Positions 24,160-32,323 of a stretch of 64,000 bases of DNA are shown here, in pieces. The stretch spans positions 904,113 to 968,112 of the forward strand of contig NZ_LT707409.1 of assembly GCF_900156875.1 (NCBI RefSeq). Reading direction: 5' to 3'. A program made the translations under genes and the position numbers. Below the pieces are notes generated by a model. That model saw only the letters and a list, made by a program, of their open reading frames with translations, did no database searches and was not told the origin of the DNA. Numbering within the stretch: position 1 is the first letter of the stretch; each line of letters begins with the position of its first letter. Origin of the DNA: Robertmurraya dakarensis (lineage in GTDB: Bacteria > Bacillota > Bacilli > Bacillales > Cytobacillaceae).

Positions 24160-25185
24160 ATGAAGAAAAAGTACCTCGTTCTTCTTTTGATCTTTTTGTT
24201 AGTCATTACGATTGCTTTAGTTTTGATAGGGCTTAGGTTTAATAAAACCGAAAACGAAAAACAAAATGGTCTTTCCAATCAATATGATGTTTCCCCAGAA
24301 AACACAATTGCCTATGTGGCTTATGAAGAAGGTAAACCGCAGTTGTTTTTACATGATGGAAAAGAGGCAGCAGCTGCAGTAGAGTATGATGATAATACGC
24401 TAATTTTGGATCCGACATTTAAGGAAGATGGAACAATCTTGGCCTATATCACGACAAACAAAGACAAAGAAACCGAATTAATAAGTACGGTACATTTCCT
24501 TGATTTAAGTACAAAAGAAGTCTCGCAAGTTTTCACTGATGCTTCGACTATTACAGAGATTGAGTTTAACCCAAAGGGAGAATCCCTTCTTTTTTTAAGA
24601 GCTGGTACATATGAAAATTACTCACCGATTACAGGGAAGAGACCGCATGATTTTGATGTCTATGAATACGATCTCACCGATCAATCACTGGAACAAAAGA
24701 CGAACCTTTCTCAGTATTCCATTCATTCTTTACATGTTTCAGCTGATGGAGAACGGGTTTTCTTGCAACGAGATGATGATTCAAGCGTGGAAACCGCAGA
24801 GGATTCTTTCAACGTAAAACAACGGATTTTTGAAATTCCTATAGAAAAGCCAGAACAGATGTCTGTCATTTCCGATCCTGACCGGGAAGTAGATGTTTTC
24901 AGTTTCACGATTACACCATCTGAAGAGGAGATAATTTTTCAATCCATCAGCAATCCTGATGATGGGGGTACCTTTAAGTATGAACTATACAAATATAATT
25001 TGACAACAAAGACAGAAACCCAGTTAACCCATTTTGGTGAATATGTTGGTGATCCTGTTATAAGTGCTGACGGCCAAACTGTTTACTTCATGCTGGATAA
25101 GAAATTTGCTAAAGGAGATCCAGAATATCATCTTTATAGAATGAGCATTAGCGGTGACCAGGTGAAAGAAATATCCTTGCAATAA
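24160..25185 (+). CDS. Membrane-anchored TolB/WD40-like beta-propeller protein
   Basis: 341 aa with an N-terminal hydrophobic anchor (residues 4-25) and an extracellular domain of PD40/TolB-like repeats: ISADGQTVYFM, VSADGERVFLQ, FNPKGESLLFL and IAYVAYEEGKPQLFL are blade motifs. Third gene of the PadR-HAAS operon, 35 bp after the previous stop. Probably binds a protein or envelope component outside the cell. Its partner is not known. Confidence 0.75.
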   Translation: MKKKYLVLLLIFLLVITIALVLIGLRFNKTENEKQNGLSNQYDVSPENTIAYVAYEEGKPQLFLHDGKEAAAAVEYDDNTLILDPTFKEDGTILAYITTNKDKETELISTVHFLDLSTKEVSQVFTDASTITEIEFNPKGESLLFLRAGTYENYSPITGKRPHDFDVYEYDLTDQSLEQKTNLSQYSIHSLHVSADGERVFLQRDDDSSVETAEDSFNVKQRIFEIPIEKPEQMSVISDPDREVDVFSFTITPSEEEIIFQSISNPDDGGTFKYELYKYNLTTKTETQLTHFGEYVGDPVISADGQTVYFMLDKKFAKGDPEYHLYRMSISGDQVKEISLQ

Positions 25186-25198
25186 AGGGGTCTATAGG

Positions 25199-25225
25199 AA
25201 AGACGATCAGTAGCGGTCGTCTTTT
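25199..25225 (+). terminator. Terminator of the PadR operon
   Basis: AAAGACGA / TCGTCTTT stem with a 10-nt loop and a short T run, 14 nt after the stop. Confidence 0.8.
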
Positions 25226-25324
25226 CTTGTGTAAAAGCTATAAAAATAGTAACAAGACAAAGTATGTGGAACCAACTCTATAATTATTGGAATCTTTATA
25301 AATAATACAGGGGAGTGTAAAATC

Positions 25325-25957
25325 TTGAAGAACCTTAGAAAAGTCTTAATAATCATGTTTCTTTTGCTATTTGTTATTATAGTGTCTGCCTGTAATAACT
25401 CATCGTCAGAAGAGTCAGGTACAAAAGTGGACAATCCGTCACAAAAGAAAGACCATAATGCTGCTGATTCCTCTGAAACAGCTTCATATCCCGATGATAC
25501 CACCAATCCAGACAATCATGTTACAGACGAAAATGTAGATACATCAAACAATGTACCCGAAAAAAGTAAAGACACTTCTCATAATGATGCTACTCTTAGC
25601 CAAAAGGAAATGTATCTCAAGAAATTTAGTGATACGAAAAGAGAGATGGATGAATTAAGAAGAAATCCAGAAGATGAAAGTACATACGCTATGAAAAAAG
25701 TGGAAGGAGATCGCTACGATAGTTGGGATGGTTTATTAAATGAAATTTACGGAGTTTTAAAAGAGCAGCTTCCTCAAGATGAGATGGATCAATTGCGAAA
25801 AGAACAACGAAATTGGATACAAAATAGGGATGATGCAGCAAAGGAAGCATCTCTAAAATATGAAGGTGGCACGATGGAGCAATTAGAATATGTAGCTGTA
25901 CTGGCAAATCTAACGGAAGAGAGATGCTATGAATTAGTTGTTGAATATATGCACTAA
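25325..25957 (+). CDS. Lipoprotein with LprI-type (DUF1311) domain
   Basis: 210 aa. TTG start after GGGGAG. The signal ends in the lipobox VSAC, so the mature protein is lipid-anchored outside the cell. A long Ser/Asp/Asn-rich linker (residues 24-95) leads to a C-terminal helical domain with YDSWDGLLNEIYGVLKEQLP and QRNWIQNRDDAAKEASLKYE, the pattern of DUF1311/lysozyme-inhibitor LprI proteins. The two cysteines that some LprI domains use are reduced here to one. Inhibition of lysozyme is known for a mycobacterial member and is only a possibility here. Confidence 0.82.
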   Translation: MKNLRKVLIIMFLLLFVIIVSACNNSSSEESGTKVDNPSQKKDHNAADSSETASYPDDTTNPDNHVTDENVDTSNNVPEKSKDTSHNDATLSQKEMYLKKFSDTKREMDELRRNPEDESTYAMKKVEGDRYDSWDGLLNEIYGVLKEQLPQDEMDQLRKEQRNWIQNRDDAAKEASLKYEGGTMEQLEYVAVLANLTEERCYELVVEYMH

Positions 25958-26065
25958 TTTATCAATCCTTAACATTTAAGGTGATTTTTGTTAGGGAGAT
26001 TAGTGTATTATTTGAGTAATAGATAACACGGTGATTGGCAAAAACATGAAGAGGAGAAAACCAAT

Positions 26066-26122
26066 ATGATACAACGAAAAACGGCAAGTTCTTGCTACCA
26101 AGAATTGCCGTTTTTATTATAA
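26066..26122 (+). CDS. Possible 18-aa peptide overlapping a terminator
   Basis: ATG 9 nt after GAGGAG opens MIQRKTASSCYQELPFLL and ends right after a strong terminator hairpin whose arms it reads through. A leader-peptide-like arrangement is possible, but no downstream plus-strand gene exists, so a chance frame is equally likely. Confidence 0.25.
   Translation: MIQRKTASSCYQELPFLL
26080..26115 (+). terminator. Terminator downstream of the LprI-type gene
   Basis: Perfect stem AACGGCAA.GTTCTTG / CAAGAA.TTGCCGTT (14-15 bp, 4-nt loop) with a T run. It can also work on the minus strand for the ABC operon that converges from the right. Confidence 0.85.
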
Positions 26123-26177
26123 ATCATGTTGTTCAGTGACCTCATTATACGATGTCATAAAAGTCAAAAGTTATTTC

Positions 26178-27221
26178 CTAATTGGTTCGGATTTCCTGAC
26201 GCATAAAGGTGAGATAGGCGATTGCAAAGCAAATTAACGTAGCGGCAGCGAGTCCTGTTAGCTGCGGCCAAATTAAGAGTAAGCTTTGGCTTAATGGCAA
26301 GGGACCTGCCACTGCTCCTACTGTTTGTTCAACCGTTAATGGGCCGAGAGTGCGAACATTTGGTGATAATAATATCGTTGTTGATTCGCTAAATAGATAA
26401 TTTGGCGACAAGCGCATAAGGGTCAGAACAGTATCTTGGCTTTCCAGCACATCCGACACATTCGTCATTCTATCTGGACTGAAAATCGATTTAGATACCA
26501 AATTGATGATCATCGAATAGAAAACGTTAAAAAAGATCCAGACTGCAATACTTGAAAGGGCGGATGTGGCTTGGCTTTTGAACACAACAGAAAACAAAAT
26601 ACCCAGGTTCAGCCAAAATGCAATATAAACAATACATAAGCATAGAAAGCAAAAGATCCTCAAGAACTCCTCAAATGTAGGCGGAATTCCGAGAATGAGA
26701 ATTCCAAATGCCATGACCAATAATCCTAGTGAGAAGAATAGGAGAACATTTAATAATAACGCAGCAGCAAACTTCGCGTTCATTAAGTAATCTCTAGGGA
26801 TTGGCTGTGACAGCAATCTGCTCAAGGTACCGCGATTACGTTCGGAGTTTATGGCATCAAACCCTAATGCAATCCCAAATAGGGGCCCAAGAAAACCTAC
26901 AAATGTAATAAACGATGGCAACGTTCCATCTGAGACGGTAAAGAGATGCAGGAACAAGTAAAGGTCTGAACCAATTCCCTCAGCCTGATTACCTGCTTGG
27001 TCGATTGCATCAGAGATCGTGGTGATGGCAGTATAGATCGAGCCAATGCAGGTCAATAAAATAATGATGCCTAAAATCATGATTCGCCAGCTTCGAATAT
27101 AGTCCGTAAATTCTTTACGAACGATGGACATGAAAGCAGAAGGATTAGAGTTTCGTGTTTGAAAGGATTCCGTTCGTAAAGATAAAAACTTCAGTTTATT
27201 TCTGACATTAGTAAGACTCAT
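26178..27221 (-). CDS. ABC-2 type permease
   Basis: 347-aa permease with six hydrophobic segments and a large extracellular loop between helices 1 and 2 (ABC2_membrane_3 layout). NSERNRGTLSRLLSQPIPRD is the conserved coupling segment of ABC-2 permeases. ATG 27221 is inside the end of the ATPase gene (14-nt overlap), so translation is coupled. Last gene of a three-gene operon with an NEW3-domain protein. Exported substrate unknown. Confidence 0.8.
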   Translation of the reverse strand: MSLTNVRNKLKFLSLRTESFQTRNSNPSAFMSIVRKEFTDYIRSWRIMILGIIILLTCIGSIYTAITTISDAIDQAGNQAEGIGSDLYLFLHLFTVSDGTLPSFITFVGFLGPLFGIALGFDAINSERNRGTLSRLLSQPIPRDYLMNAKFAAALLLNVLLFFSLGLLVMAFGILILGIPPTFEEFLRIFCFLCLCIVYIAFWLNLGILFSVVFKSQATSALSSIAVWIFFNVFYSMIINLVSKSIFSPDRMTNVSDVLESQDTVLTLMRLSPNYLFSESTTILLSPNVRTLGPLTVEQTVGAVAGPLPLSQSLLLIWPQLTGLAAATLICFAIAYLTFMRQEIRTN

Positions 27222-28161
27222 GCAGCTCACGTCCTTCAAAGTAGCGATGGTAAATTTCATCTAGACCGAAGTTTTTCTTACTGATATGAGTAAGATCTGA
27301 GCCCATTTCAACAATTACCTTGCTAATGACAGCGGAAATGTCTTCATAGCAGGTAATTTCTAACCCTTCTTCGATTTTTTGAACTCTTTGAACATGCTCC
27401 AACAGCTGAACCTCCTTCACTAGTTCGTTCGGGATGGGGGAAGCATGTACGGTTATTACCAAGGTAGCTTCAGGAAATAGTTTTTTGGCCAGGCTTTGTA
27501 CATTTCCTTCGGCAATGAGTTGTCCTTTTACAAAGATGCCAACTCGATCACAAATTTGCTGGACTTGGTGCAAATGATGTGACGATAATAGAACCGTCAT
27601 TCCTTCTTCCTTCCCTAGTTCTCTGATCATCTTTAACAACTCACGAACCCCCTCTGGGTCAATTCCTAGTGTAGGTTCGTCAAGAATAATCACTTCGGGA
27701 TTTTTCATTAAAACATCAGCCAAGCCCAGCCGCTGCTTCATTCCCCGAGAATATTTTCCGGCTTTTTTATTCGCTGCATCTGATAAATTTACTTTGTCCA
27801 ACAAGTATTCTGCCCGCTTTCGAGCTTCATCCCTTGGGATATTGTTTAATTGAGCTGTATACAACAAATTCTCTAGGCCTGTCATATTTTGATAGAATCC
27901 AATATTATCAGGAAGGTAGCCTACTCTTCTTTTTACCTCAATGGGTTTCTTTATAGAGTCTATTCCGCAAACCCGGACGCTTCCTGATGTGGGTTCACTT
28001 AACCCCAGCAGCATTAAAATGGTCGTCGTCTTCCCAGCTCCGTTAGGGCCTAATAATCCAAAAATTTCACCTTTAGAAATGGTCAGAGACAAATTTCTCA
28101 CAGCGAACACGTCATCATATTGTTTACTCACTTCATCCAGCTGTATAGTGGCTTGATTCAC
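27208..28161 (-). CDS. ABC transporter ATP-binding protein
   Basis: 317-aa ATPase: Walker A GPNGAGKTT, signature YSRGMKQRLG, Walker B VIILDEPTLG and SSHHLHQVQQ for the H-loop, plus a C-terminal ~90-residue extension as in CcmA/NatA-type ATPases (DUF4162-like). It starts 2 bp after the NEW3-protein gene ends, behind GGAGGAGATAAAGG. It powers the neighbouring ABC-2 permease. Confidence 0.9.
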   Translation of the reverse strand: MNQATIQLDEVSKQYDDVFAVRNLSLTISKGEIFGLLGPNGAGKTTTILMLLGLSEPTSGSVRVCGIDSIKKPIEVKRRVGYLPDNIGFYQNMTGLENLLYTAQLNNIPRDEARKRAEYLLDKVNLSDAANKKAGKYSRGMKQRLGLADVLMKNPEVIILDEPTLGIDPEGVRELLKMIRELGKEEGMTVLLSSHHLHQVQQICDRVGIFVKGQLIAEGNVQSLAKKLFPEATLVITVHASPIPNELVKEVQLLEHVQRVQKIEEGLEITCYEDISAVISKVIVEMGSDLTHISKKNFGLDEIYHRYFEGRELHESY

Positions 28162-28163
28162 CT

Positions 28164-29315
28164 TTATCTCCTCCCATATTTTTTAATCATATAAGAAAAT
28201 CCAGCAATGACCCCAAGAATGATGACAACTCCGATTAATCCCCATAACGTAGAAGTTTTTACAGAGATTCGGAAGTCAGCTTCTGCTGAAGATTCAGCTG
28301 CAGACGCAGATATGGTCGTTACGTAGTCACCAGCAATGGCCTCATCGGATGCGGTAATCATCGCTTTTACTGTTGCCTTTTCACCTGGTTTAATTTCCGC
28401 AATGGAACTTGGCTCGAATTTTGTTTCCCAGTTTGGCGGCGCTGTTGCAGATAGCGCGACATTGGTTAACGGGGCGGTTCCGGTATTTTCTACTACTATA
28501 TCAATTGCTTTTTCGTTCCCAGATTGCAGGTCGGTACTTAAAACTCCATTTGGTGTAGACACATTAAGGTCATAAGAACCGGTTATGACTGCTTCCAGAT
28601 CCGCTTTTGCTGATGTCCCGCTTCCTGCTGCCGTAACTTGAATTTTATAGGTCTCTGCACTAGCTTTTTCAGGCGGAGTAACATTAATTGTGATATCAGC
28701 CTCGCTATTTGGTTCTACAGCTACTGACGTCACGTTGTCTCCTCCAGATTGAAATTGAACACCCCAGCCTTCAGGGGCTTTCGCTGTTAATGCATAGTTT
28801 TGTTTTTCCGCAGTCCGATTACGAACGGTTGCTGAATAAGAGAAGGAAGAATCGGTCTGTCCTTGTAAATTCGGTTGATCGACATTAAATTCTGTTTTAA
28901 ATGTTCCTTTTTCCGATAAAGTTATAAGAAAAGGCAGCTTTGACTCGGTACCACCTTGGTCGGCAGCCACTAAGTCAAACCGATAATCCGCTTGTTCAAT
29001 CTCCAGTGGAACAGTCACTTCAAGTGTGATTTGCTGTTCGCTATTTCCTCGAACGGTCAGTTGCTTGATAGCACTTCCATTTGCTGTAATTTGATGTTCC
29101 CAGCCTTTTGGCAAATTTTCTACATCGAATGTCACTGTGCGAATACTTGATTCGTTATTGATGACATCAATGGAATAATCAATGGTCTCCCCAGGTGTGG
29201 CCGTAATCCCAGTATAGGGAGTGTACAAAGTTACCTTTCCATATGCAGGACTCATCCCAACAAAGAGGGTGAGAGCGAGCATAGTAATAAAAATACTGAA
29301 GATCTTTTTAACCAT
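28164..29315 (-). CDS. Secreted, membrane-anchored NEW3-domain protein
   Basis: 383 aa. A signal peptide (VKKIFSIFITMLALTLFVGM, cleaved near SPAYG) is followed by about three 100-residue Ig-like repeats of the NEW3/NPCBM-associated type, with recurring PxGW and VEPNSEADITINVTPP-like strands, and a C-terminal helix LWGLIGVVIILGVIAGFSYM with a KKYGRR stop-transfer. ATG 29315 is chosen because AAGGAGG lies 9 nt upstream. It heads an operon with an ABC pair and is divergent from an ECF sigma factor. It may be the extracellular adaptor of the transporter. Confidence 0.8.
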   Translation of the reverse strand: MVKKIFSIFITMLALTLFVGMSPAYGKVTLYTPYTGITATPGETIDYSIDVINNESSIRTVTFDVENLPKGWEHQITANGSAIKQLTVRGNSEQQITLEVTVPLEIEQADYRFDLVAADQGGTESKLPFLITLSEKGTFKTEFNVDQPNLQGQTDSSFSYSATVRNRTAEKQNYALTAKAPEGWGVQFQSGGDNVTSVAVEPNSEADITINVTPPEKASAETYKIQVTAAGSGTSAKADLEAVITGSYDLNVSTPNGVLSTDLQSGNEKAIDIVVENTGTAPLTNVALSATAPPNWETKFEPSSIAEIKPGEKATVKAMITASDEAIAGDYVTTISASAAESSAEADFRISVKTSTLWGLIGVVIILGVIAGFSYMIKKYGRR

Positions 29316-29421
29316 CTTCATCATCCTCCTTATGTTTTTTTCATTCTTGATACGCAGAAGAAAAGCTTTTAGATTTGTCATCAAGGAAAGTTTTTTATAA
29401 AATTTTTGATAGAAGTGAATC

Positions 29422-29430
29422 TGCTATAAT
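29422..29430 (+). promoter_or_regulatory. Extended -10 promoter of the ECF sigma gene
   Basis: TGCTATAAT is a perfect extended -10 element. No good -35 box lies at 17 nt, which fits an extended -10 promoter used by the housekeeping sigma factor. Confidence 0.5.
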
Positions 29431-29479
29431 GCAGAACGAGTCTTTTAGAGTGATAGAATGCCTAAGGAGAGTGCATAAC

Positions 29480-30064
29480 ATGGATCAAAACCAAAAGAAT
29501 GTCCAGTTATTGCAGGAAATCGCAGGCGGTTCGCGTCAAGCCTTTGACCATTTTTACGAAATACATATTCAGTTTGTCTTTAAGATTGCCTTTCAACTAG
29601 TGAGGGATCAGGCGGAAGCGGAGGACGTTTGCCATGATGTTTTTCTCGAAGTATTGCAGAAAACATCACAATATCAACCTGCAAGAGGTAGCGTAAAAGC
29701 GTGGCTCGCTGTGAAAACAAAAAGTCGTGCACTTGACCGGCTCCGTAAGAAGAAACCTTTCCTATTAGATAAATGGGAGAAGGGAATGGGAAAAGATGAG
29801 GACGGGGCGGACCTAAAGGTTCTTAAGGAACTTGAGAAAGATGTTTTGTTGAATGCTTTAAATAATATTCCAACGCAGCAACGCGAGGCTATTTACCGTT
29901 CATATTTTCAGGAGGAAACTCATCAAGAAATCGCCAAGACGATGCAGAAACCACTGGGTTCCGTTAAATCGTTAATTCGTTATGGCCTTCAGAACCTGCG
30001 CAAACAAAAATCCATACTCAATTGGGCTAAATCTAGTGGAGGTGGAAACCATCATGAGCAGTAA
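29480..30064 (+). CDS. ECF RNA polymerase sigma factor (SigK/RskA type)
   Basis: 194-aa sigma-70 family factor. Region 2 runs RQAFDHFYEIHIQFVFKIAF and AEDVCHDVFLEVLQ (core binding and -10 recognition). Region 4 is QQREAIYRSYFQEETHQEIA followed by the HTH KPLGSVKSLIRYGLQNLRKQ. ATG 29480 follows AAGGAGAG. It overlaps the anti-sigma gene by 11 nt. Targets are unknown, but the divergent NEW3/ABC operon is a natural candidate. Confidence 0.87.
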   Translation: MDQNQKNVQLLQEIAGGSRQAFDHFYEIHIQFVFKIAFQLVRDQAEAEDVCHDVFLEVLQKTSQYQPARGSVKAWLAVKTKSRALDRLRKKKPFLLDKWEKGMGKDEDGADLKVLKELEKDVLLNALNNIPTQQREAIYRSYFQEETHQEIAKTMQKPLGSVKSLIRYGLQNLRKQKSILNWAKSSGGGNHHEQ

Positions 30065-30752
30065 GCATTTTGCAGAAGAAGCTTTAATAGACTTTGTTTT
30101 GGGAGAAGCTCCTGAAGACAGACAGCACGAAATCAGCAAACATCTCGAGAAATGTACGAAGTGTAGAGATATAACTGACAACTGGATTGAGGTGTTCAAT
30201 CAGCAGACAAATGCGCAGCCTCCGGCGGACCTGAAGGATAAAATATGGAAAGAAGCAATGACAAAACGGTCGCCACGTAAGAAACAGCGAACATTTGTAT
30301 TTGGCCTTAGCAGTGCAGCGGCAGTGTTTTTATTATTATTTGGGCTGCTAATGGATAACCATTCCAATTATCGTTATAAAGTTGCACATAATGATGATAT
30401 TGTAACAGCGAACATTCAAAATAATCCGCAGACAGAGCAATTATCCGTTATCCCAGTTGCCGATTTCAATGACATAAAGGGGCGACTGTGGATTAATGGA
30501 ATGAGCCAGGAATTGCTTTTAGAAGTGGACGGTTTGGCGGATATTACGGACAAAGACTATCAATTATGGGTTATTTATGATAATGACGAAATAAAAGGGG
30601 AGTTACTTTCTACAGTTAATGGAACTTCACGCATCTTGATCAAAGGAAATGATGTCCCTCAATTTAAAATCATAAAGGCCAGTATCGAGCCTTTAGGAGG
30701 AAGCCCAGAACCAACAGGGCCGGAGACGTTCGTTGTCCCGTTGAAAAAATAA
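30054..30752 (+). CDS. Membrane anti-sigma factor, RskA-like
   Basis: 232 aa. The cytosolic N-terminus has a zinc-binding anti-sigma motif: H-x3-C-x2-C in ISKHLEKCTKCRD (near residues 28-40). One membrane helix (FGLSSAAAVFLLLFGLLM) is followed by an extracellular RskA C-terminal domain (QLWVIYDNDEIKGELL ... EPLGGSPEPTGPETFVVPL). The extracellular ending EP.GGSP.PTGP is the typical RskA signature. It holds the sigma factor inactive until stress, probably released by regulated proteolysis. Confidence 0.88.
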   Translation: MSSKHFAEEALIDFVLGEAPEDRQHEISKHLEKCTKCRDITDNWIEVFNQQTNAQPPADLKDKIWKEAMTKRSPRKKQRTFVFGLSSAAAVFLLLFGLLMDNHSNYRYKVAHNDDIVTANIQNNPQTEQLSVIPVADFNDIKGRLWINGMSQELLLEVDGLADITDKDYQLWVIYDNDEIKGELLSTVNGTSRILIKGNDVPQFKIIKASIEPLGGSPEPTGPETFVVPLKK

Positions 30753-31134
30753 AAGAGTGACTTAATATGCATATGCGATAGATATGAAGAAGAAATTGAC
30801 TTGGCGGACACAAGAATTCTTGGCTTGTTAGCTGCGCAACATGAACAAATAAGATTCAATTAATTAGAAATGAAACAGAGGGTGCGTTCCTGGAAGATGG
30901 AGCAGCACCTTTTACTTTTAATTGAAGATAAGCACTCTCTGTCAGTCCACTGTTCATTCGGCCAGAAATTAAGCTTTTCATAGAATTTTTCACTTTATTA
31001 ACCTAAATCATGACATTAATCTAAAATGATTAGGACAGCGGTTATCCTTATATAATAAGTAGTCTAATATTTTATTGTTTTATTATATAATTAATATGTA
31101 TTTATCCTAAGTTAGAAAGGAATTTAGTTTATTT
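30753..31134 (+). other. 382-bp intergenic region with a terminator-like hairpin
   Basis: A short in-frame fragment RYEEEIDLADTRILGLLAAQ ending at 30862 looks like a gene end but is too short to identify. At 30878-30914 GGTGC / GCACC with flanking G-T and A-T pairs and a T-rich tail is a probable terminator for the anti-sigma gene. The rest is AT-rich and should contain the lysE-like promoter (TATAAT near 31052). Confidence 0.4.
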
Positions 31135-31746
31135 ATGATAAGTTCTATCATTCACGGTATCATTTTGGCTTTTGGGCTTATATTGCCATTAGGAGTTCAA
31201 AATGTTTTTGTTTTTAACCAAGGCGCAACACAGCCGAAATTTAGAAGAGCTTTACCAGTAATCCTCACTGCATCCATTTGTGATACTCTCCTTATTTCCT
31301 TAGCTGTATTAGGGATTTCTGTCATTGTGTTAGGAGTGTATTGGATCAAGTTCATCCTCTTAACAGTTGGAGTAATTTTCTTATTGTTTATGGGATATAC
31401 AACTTGGAGAAGCAAGCCTGTTTCAAATTCATCAGATGAAAAAGCATTAGCTCCAAAAAAGCAAATTGTCTTTGCAATGTCCGTTTCTTTGCTAAATCCT
31501 CACGCCATAATGGACACGATTGGAGTAATTGGGACCAGTTCTATTTCCTACTCAGGAATAGAAAAACTAGGTTTTACGTTAGCCTGCATAATCGTATCTT
31601 GGATATGGTTCTTTACTCTTGCTTTCATTGGAAGGCAAGTTGGCAGATTAACGAACTCAGGAGAATTTATCACTCTATTAAATAAGATATCAGCATTAAT
31701 TATGTGGGGAACTGCCATCTATCTATTAATTACATTATTTTCCTGA
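31135..31746 (+). CDS. LysE/ArgO-family amino-acid exporter
   Basis: 203-aa inner membrane exporter with six hydrophobic helices. The N-terminus GIILAFGLILPLGVQNVFVF and NPHAIMDTIGVIG (the conserved NPxAxxD loop) are diagnostic of LysE/ArgO, which expels basic amino acids. AGAAAGGAA lies upstream of the ATG at usual distance. It is likely co-transcribed with the GNAT gene 33 bp downstream. Whether lysine, arginine or another compound is exported is not known. Confidence 0.87.
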   Translation: MISSIIHGIILAFGLILPLGVQNVFVFNQGATQPKFRRALPVILTASICDTLLISLAVLGISVIVLGVYWIKFILLTVGVIFLLFMGYTTWRSKPVSNSSDEKALAPKKQIVFAMSVSLLNPHAIMDTIGVIGTSSISYSGIEKLGFTLACIIVSWIWFFTLAFIGRQVGRLTNSGEFITLLNKISALIMWGTAIYLLITLFS

Positions 31747-31779
31747 AAAACCTAGAAAATAGAAAGGGAGGGCGAAACC

Positions 31780-32265
31780 ATGGATTTCATGATTCGTAGA
31801 ATGATAAAAGAAGACATAAAACAAGTTCAGGATGTGGCAAAAGTAAGTTGGAATGAAACGTATGAAGGCATTATCCCATTTGCTGTACAAGAAAATTTTT
31901 TAAAGGCCGCTTATAATGATGAAATGATGGAAAAACGAATAGAAGGTTCCTTGCTACTTGTTGCAGTGGCAGAAGAAAGTATAGTAGGATTTGCTAATTT
32001 TTCTCCTGTTAATAATGAAGGAGCAGCAGAATTAAGTGCTATCTACCTTTACCCAAAACATCAGGGAAAAGGAATAGGTACAGCATTGTTACAAGAAGGA
32101 ATCAAAAGTTTAGAAGATGTGAGAGAAGTATACATAAATGTAGAAAAAGAAAACAAGATCGGTAAAACTTTTTATGAGGCAAAATGCTTTGAACTTGTGG
32201 AAGAGTTTGAGGAAGATTTTGATGGTCATATTCTCAAGACAGTAAGAATGGTGTTAAAAGTGTAA
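31780..32265 (+). CDS. GNAT-family N-acetyltransferase
   Basis: 161-aa acyltransferase. Motif A reads LSAIYLYPKHQGKGIGTALL, the acetyl-CoA binding Q/RxxGxG/A loop. The N-terminal IRRMIKEDIKQVQDVAKVSW and C-terminal VYINVEKENKIGKTFYEAKC follow the GNAT order. AAGGGAGG precedes the ATG. Substrate unknown; co-transcription with an amino-acid exporter hints at a small molecule but does not show it. Confidence 0.85.
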   Translation: MDFMIRRMIKEDIKQVQDVAKVSWNETYEGIIPFAVQENFLKAAYNDEMMEKRIEGSLLLVAVAEESIVGFANFSPVNNEGAAELSAIYLYPKHQGKGIGTALLQEGIKSLEDVREVYINVEKENKIGKTFYEAKCFELVEEFEEDFDGHILKTVRMVLKV

Positions 32266-32285
32266 TATTATAGAGTTTGAAAAAT

Positions 32286-32320
32286 AGGAACCAGCTTAGA
32301 CCTGTGCTAAGCTGGTTCCT
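32286..32320. terminator. Bidirectional terminator between GNAT gene and brnQ
   Basis: Perfect 14-bp stem AGGAACCAGCTTAG / CTAAGCTGGTTCCT with a 7-nt loop between convergent genes. Confidence 0.8.
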
Positions 32321-32323
32321 ACT

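Noticed and set aside
29375-29479. N-terminal extension of the ECF sigma factor
   Set aside because: The extra residues would be encoded across the promoter; AAGGAGAG supports ATG 29480.
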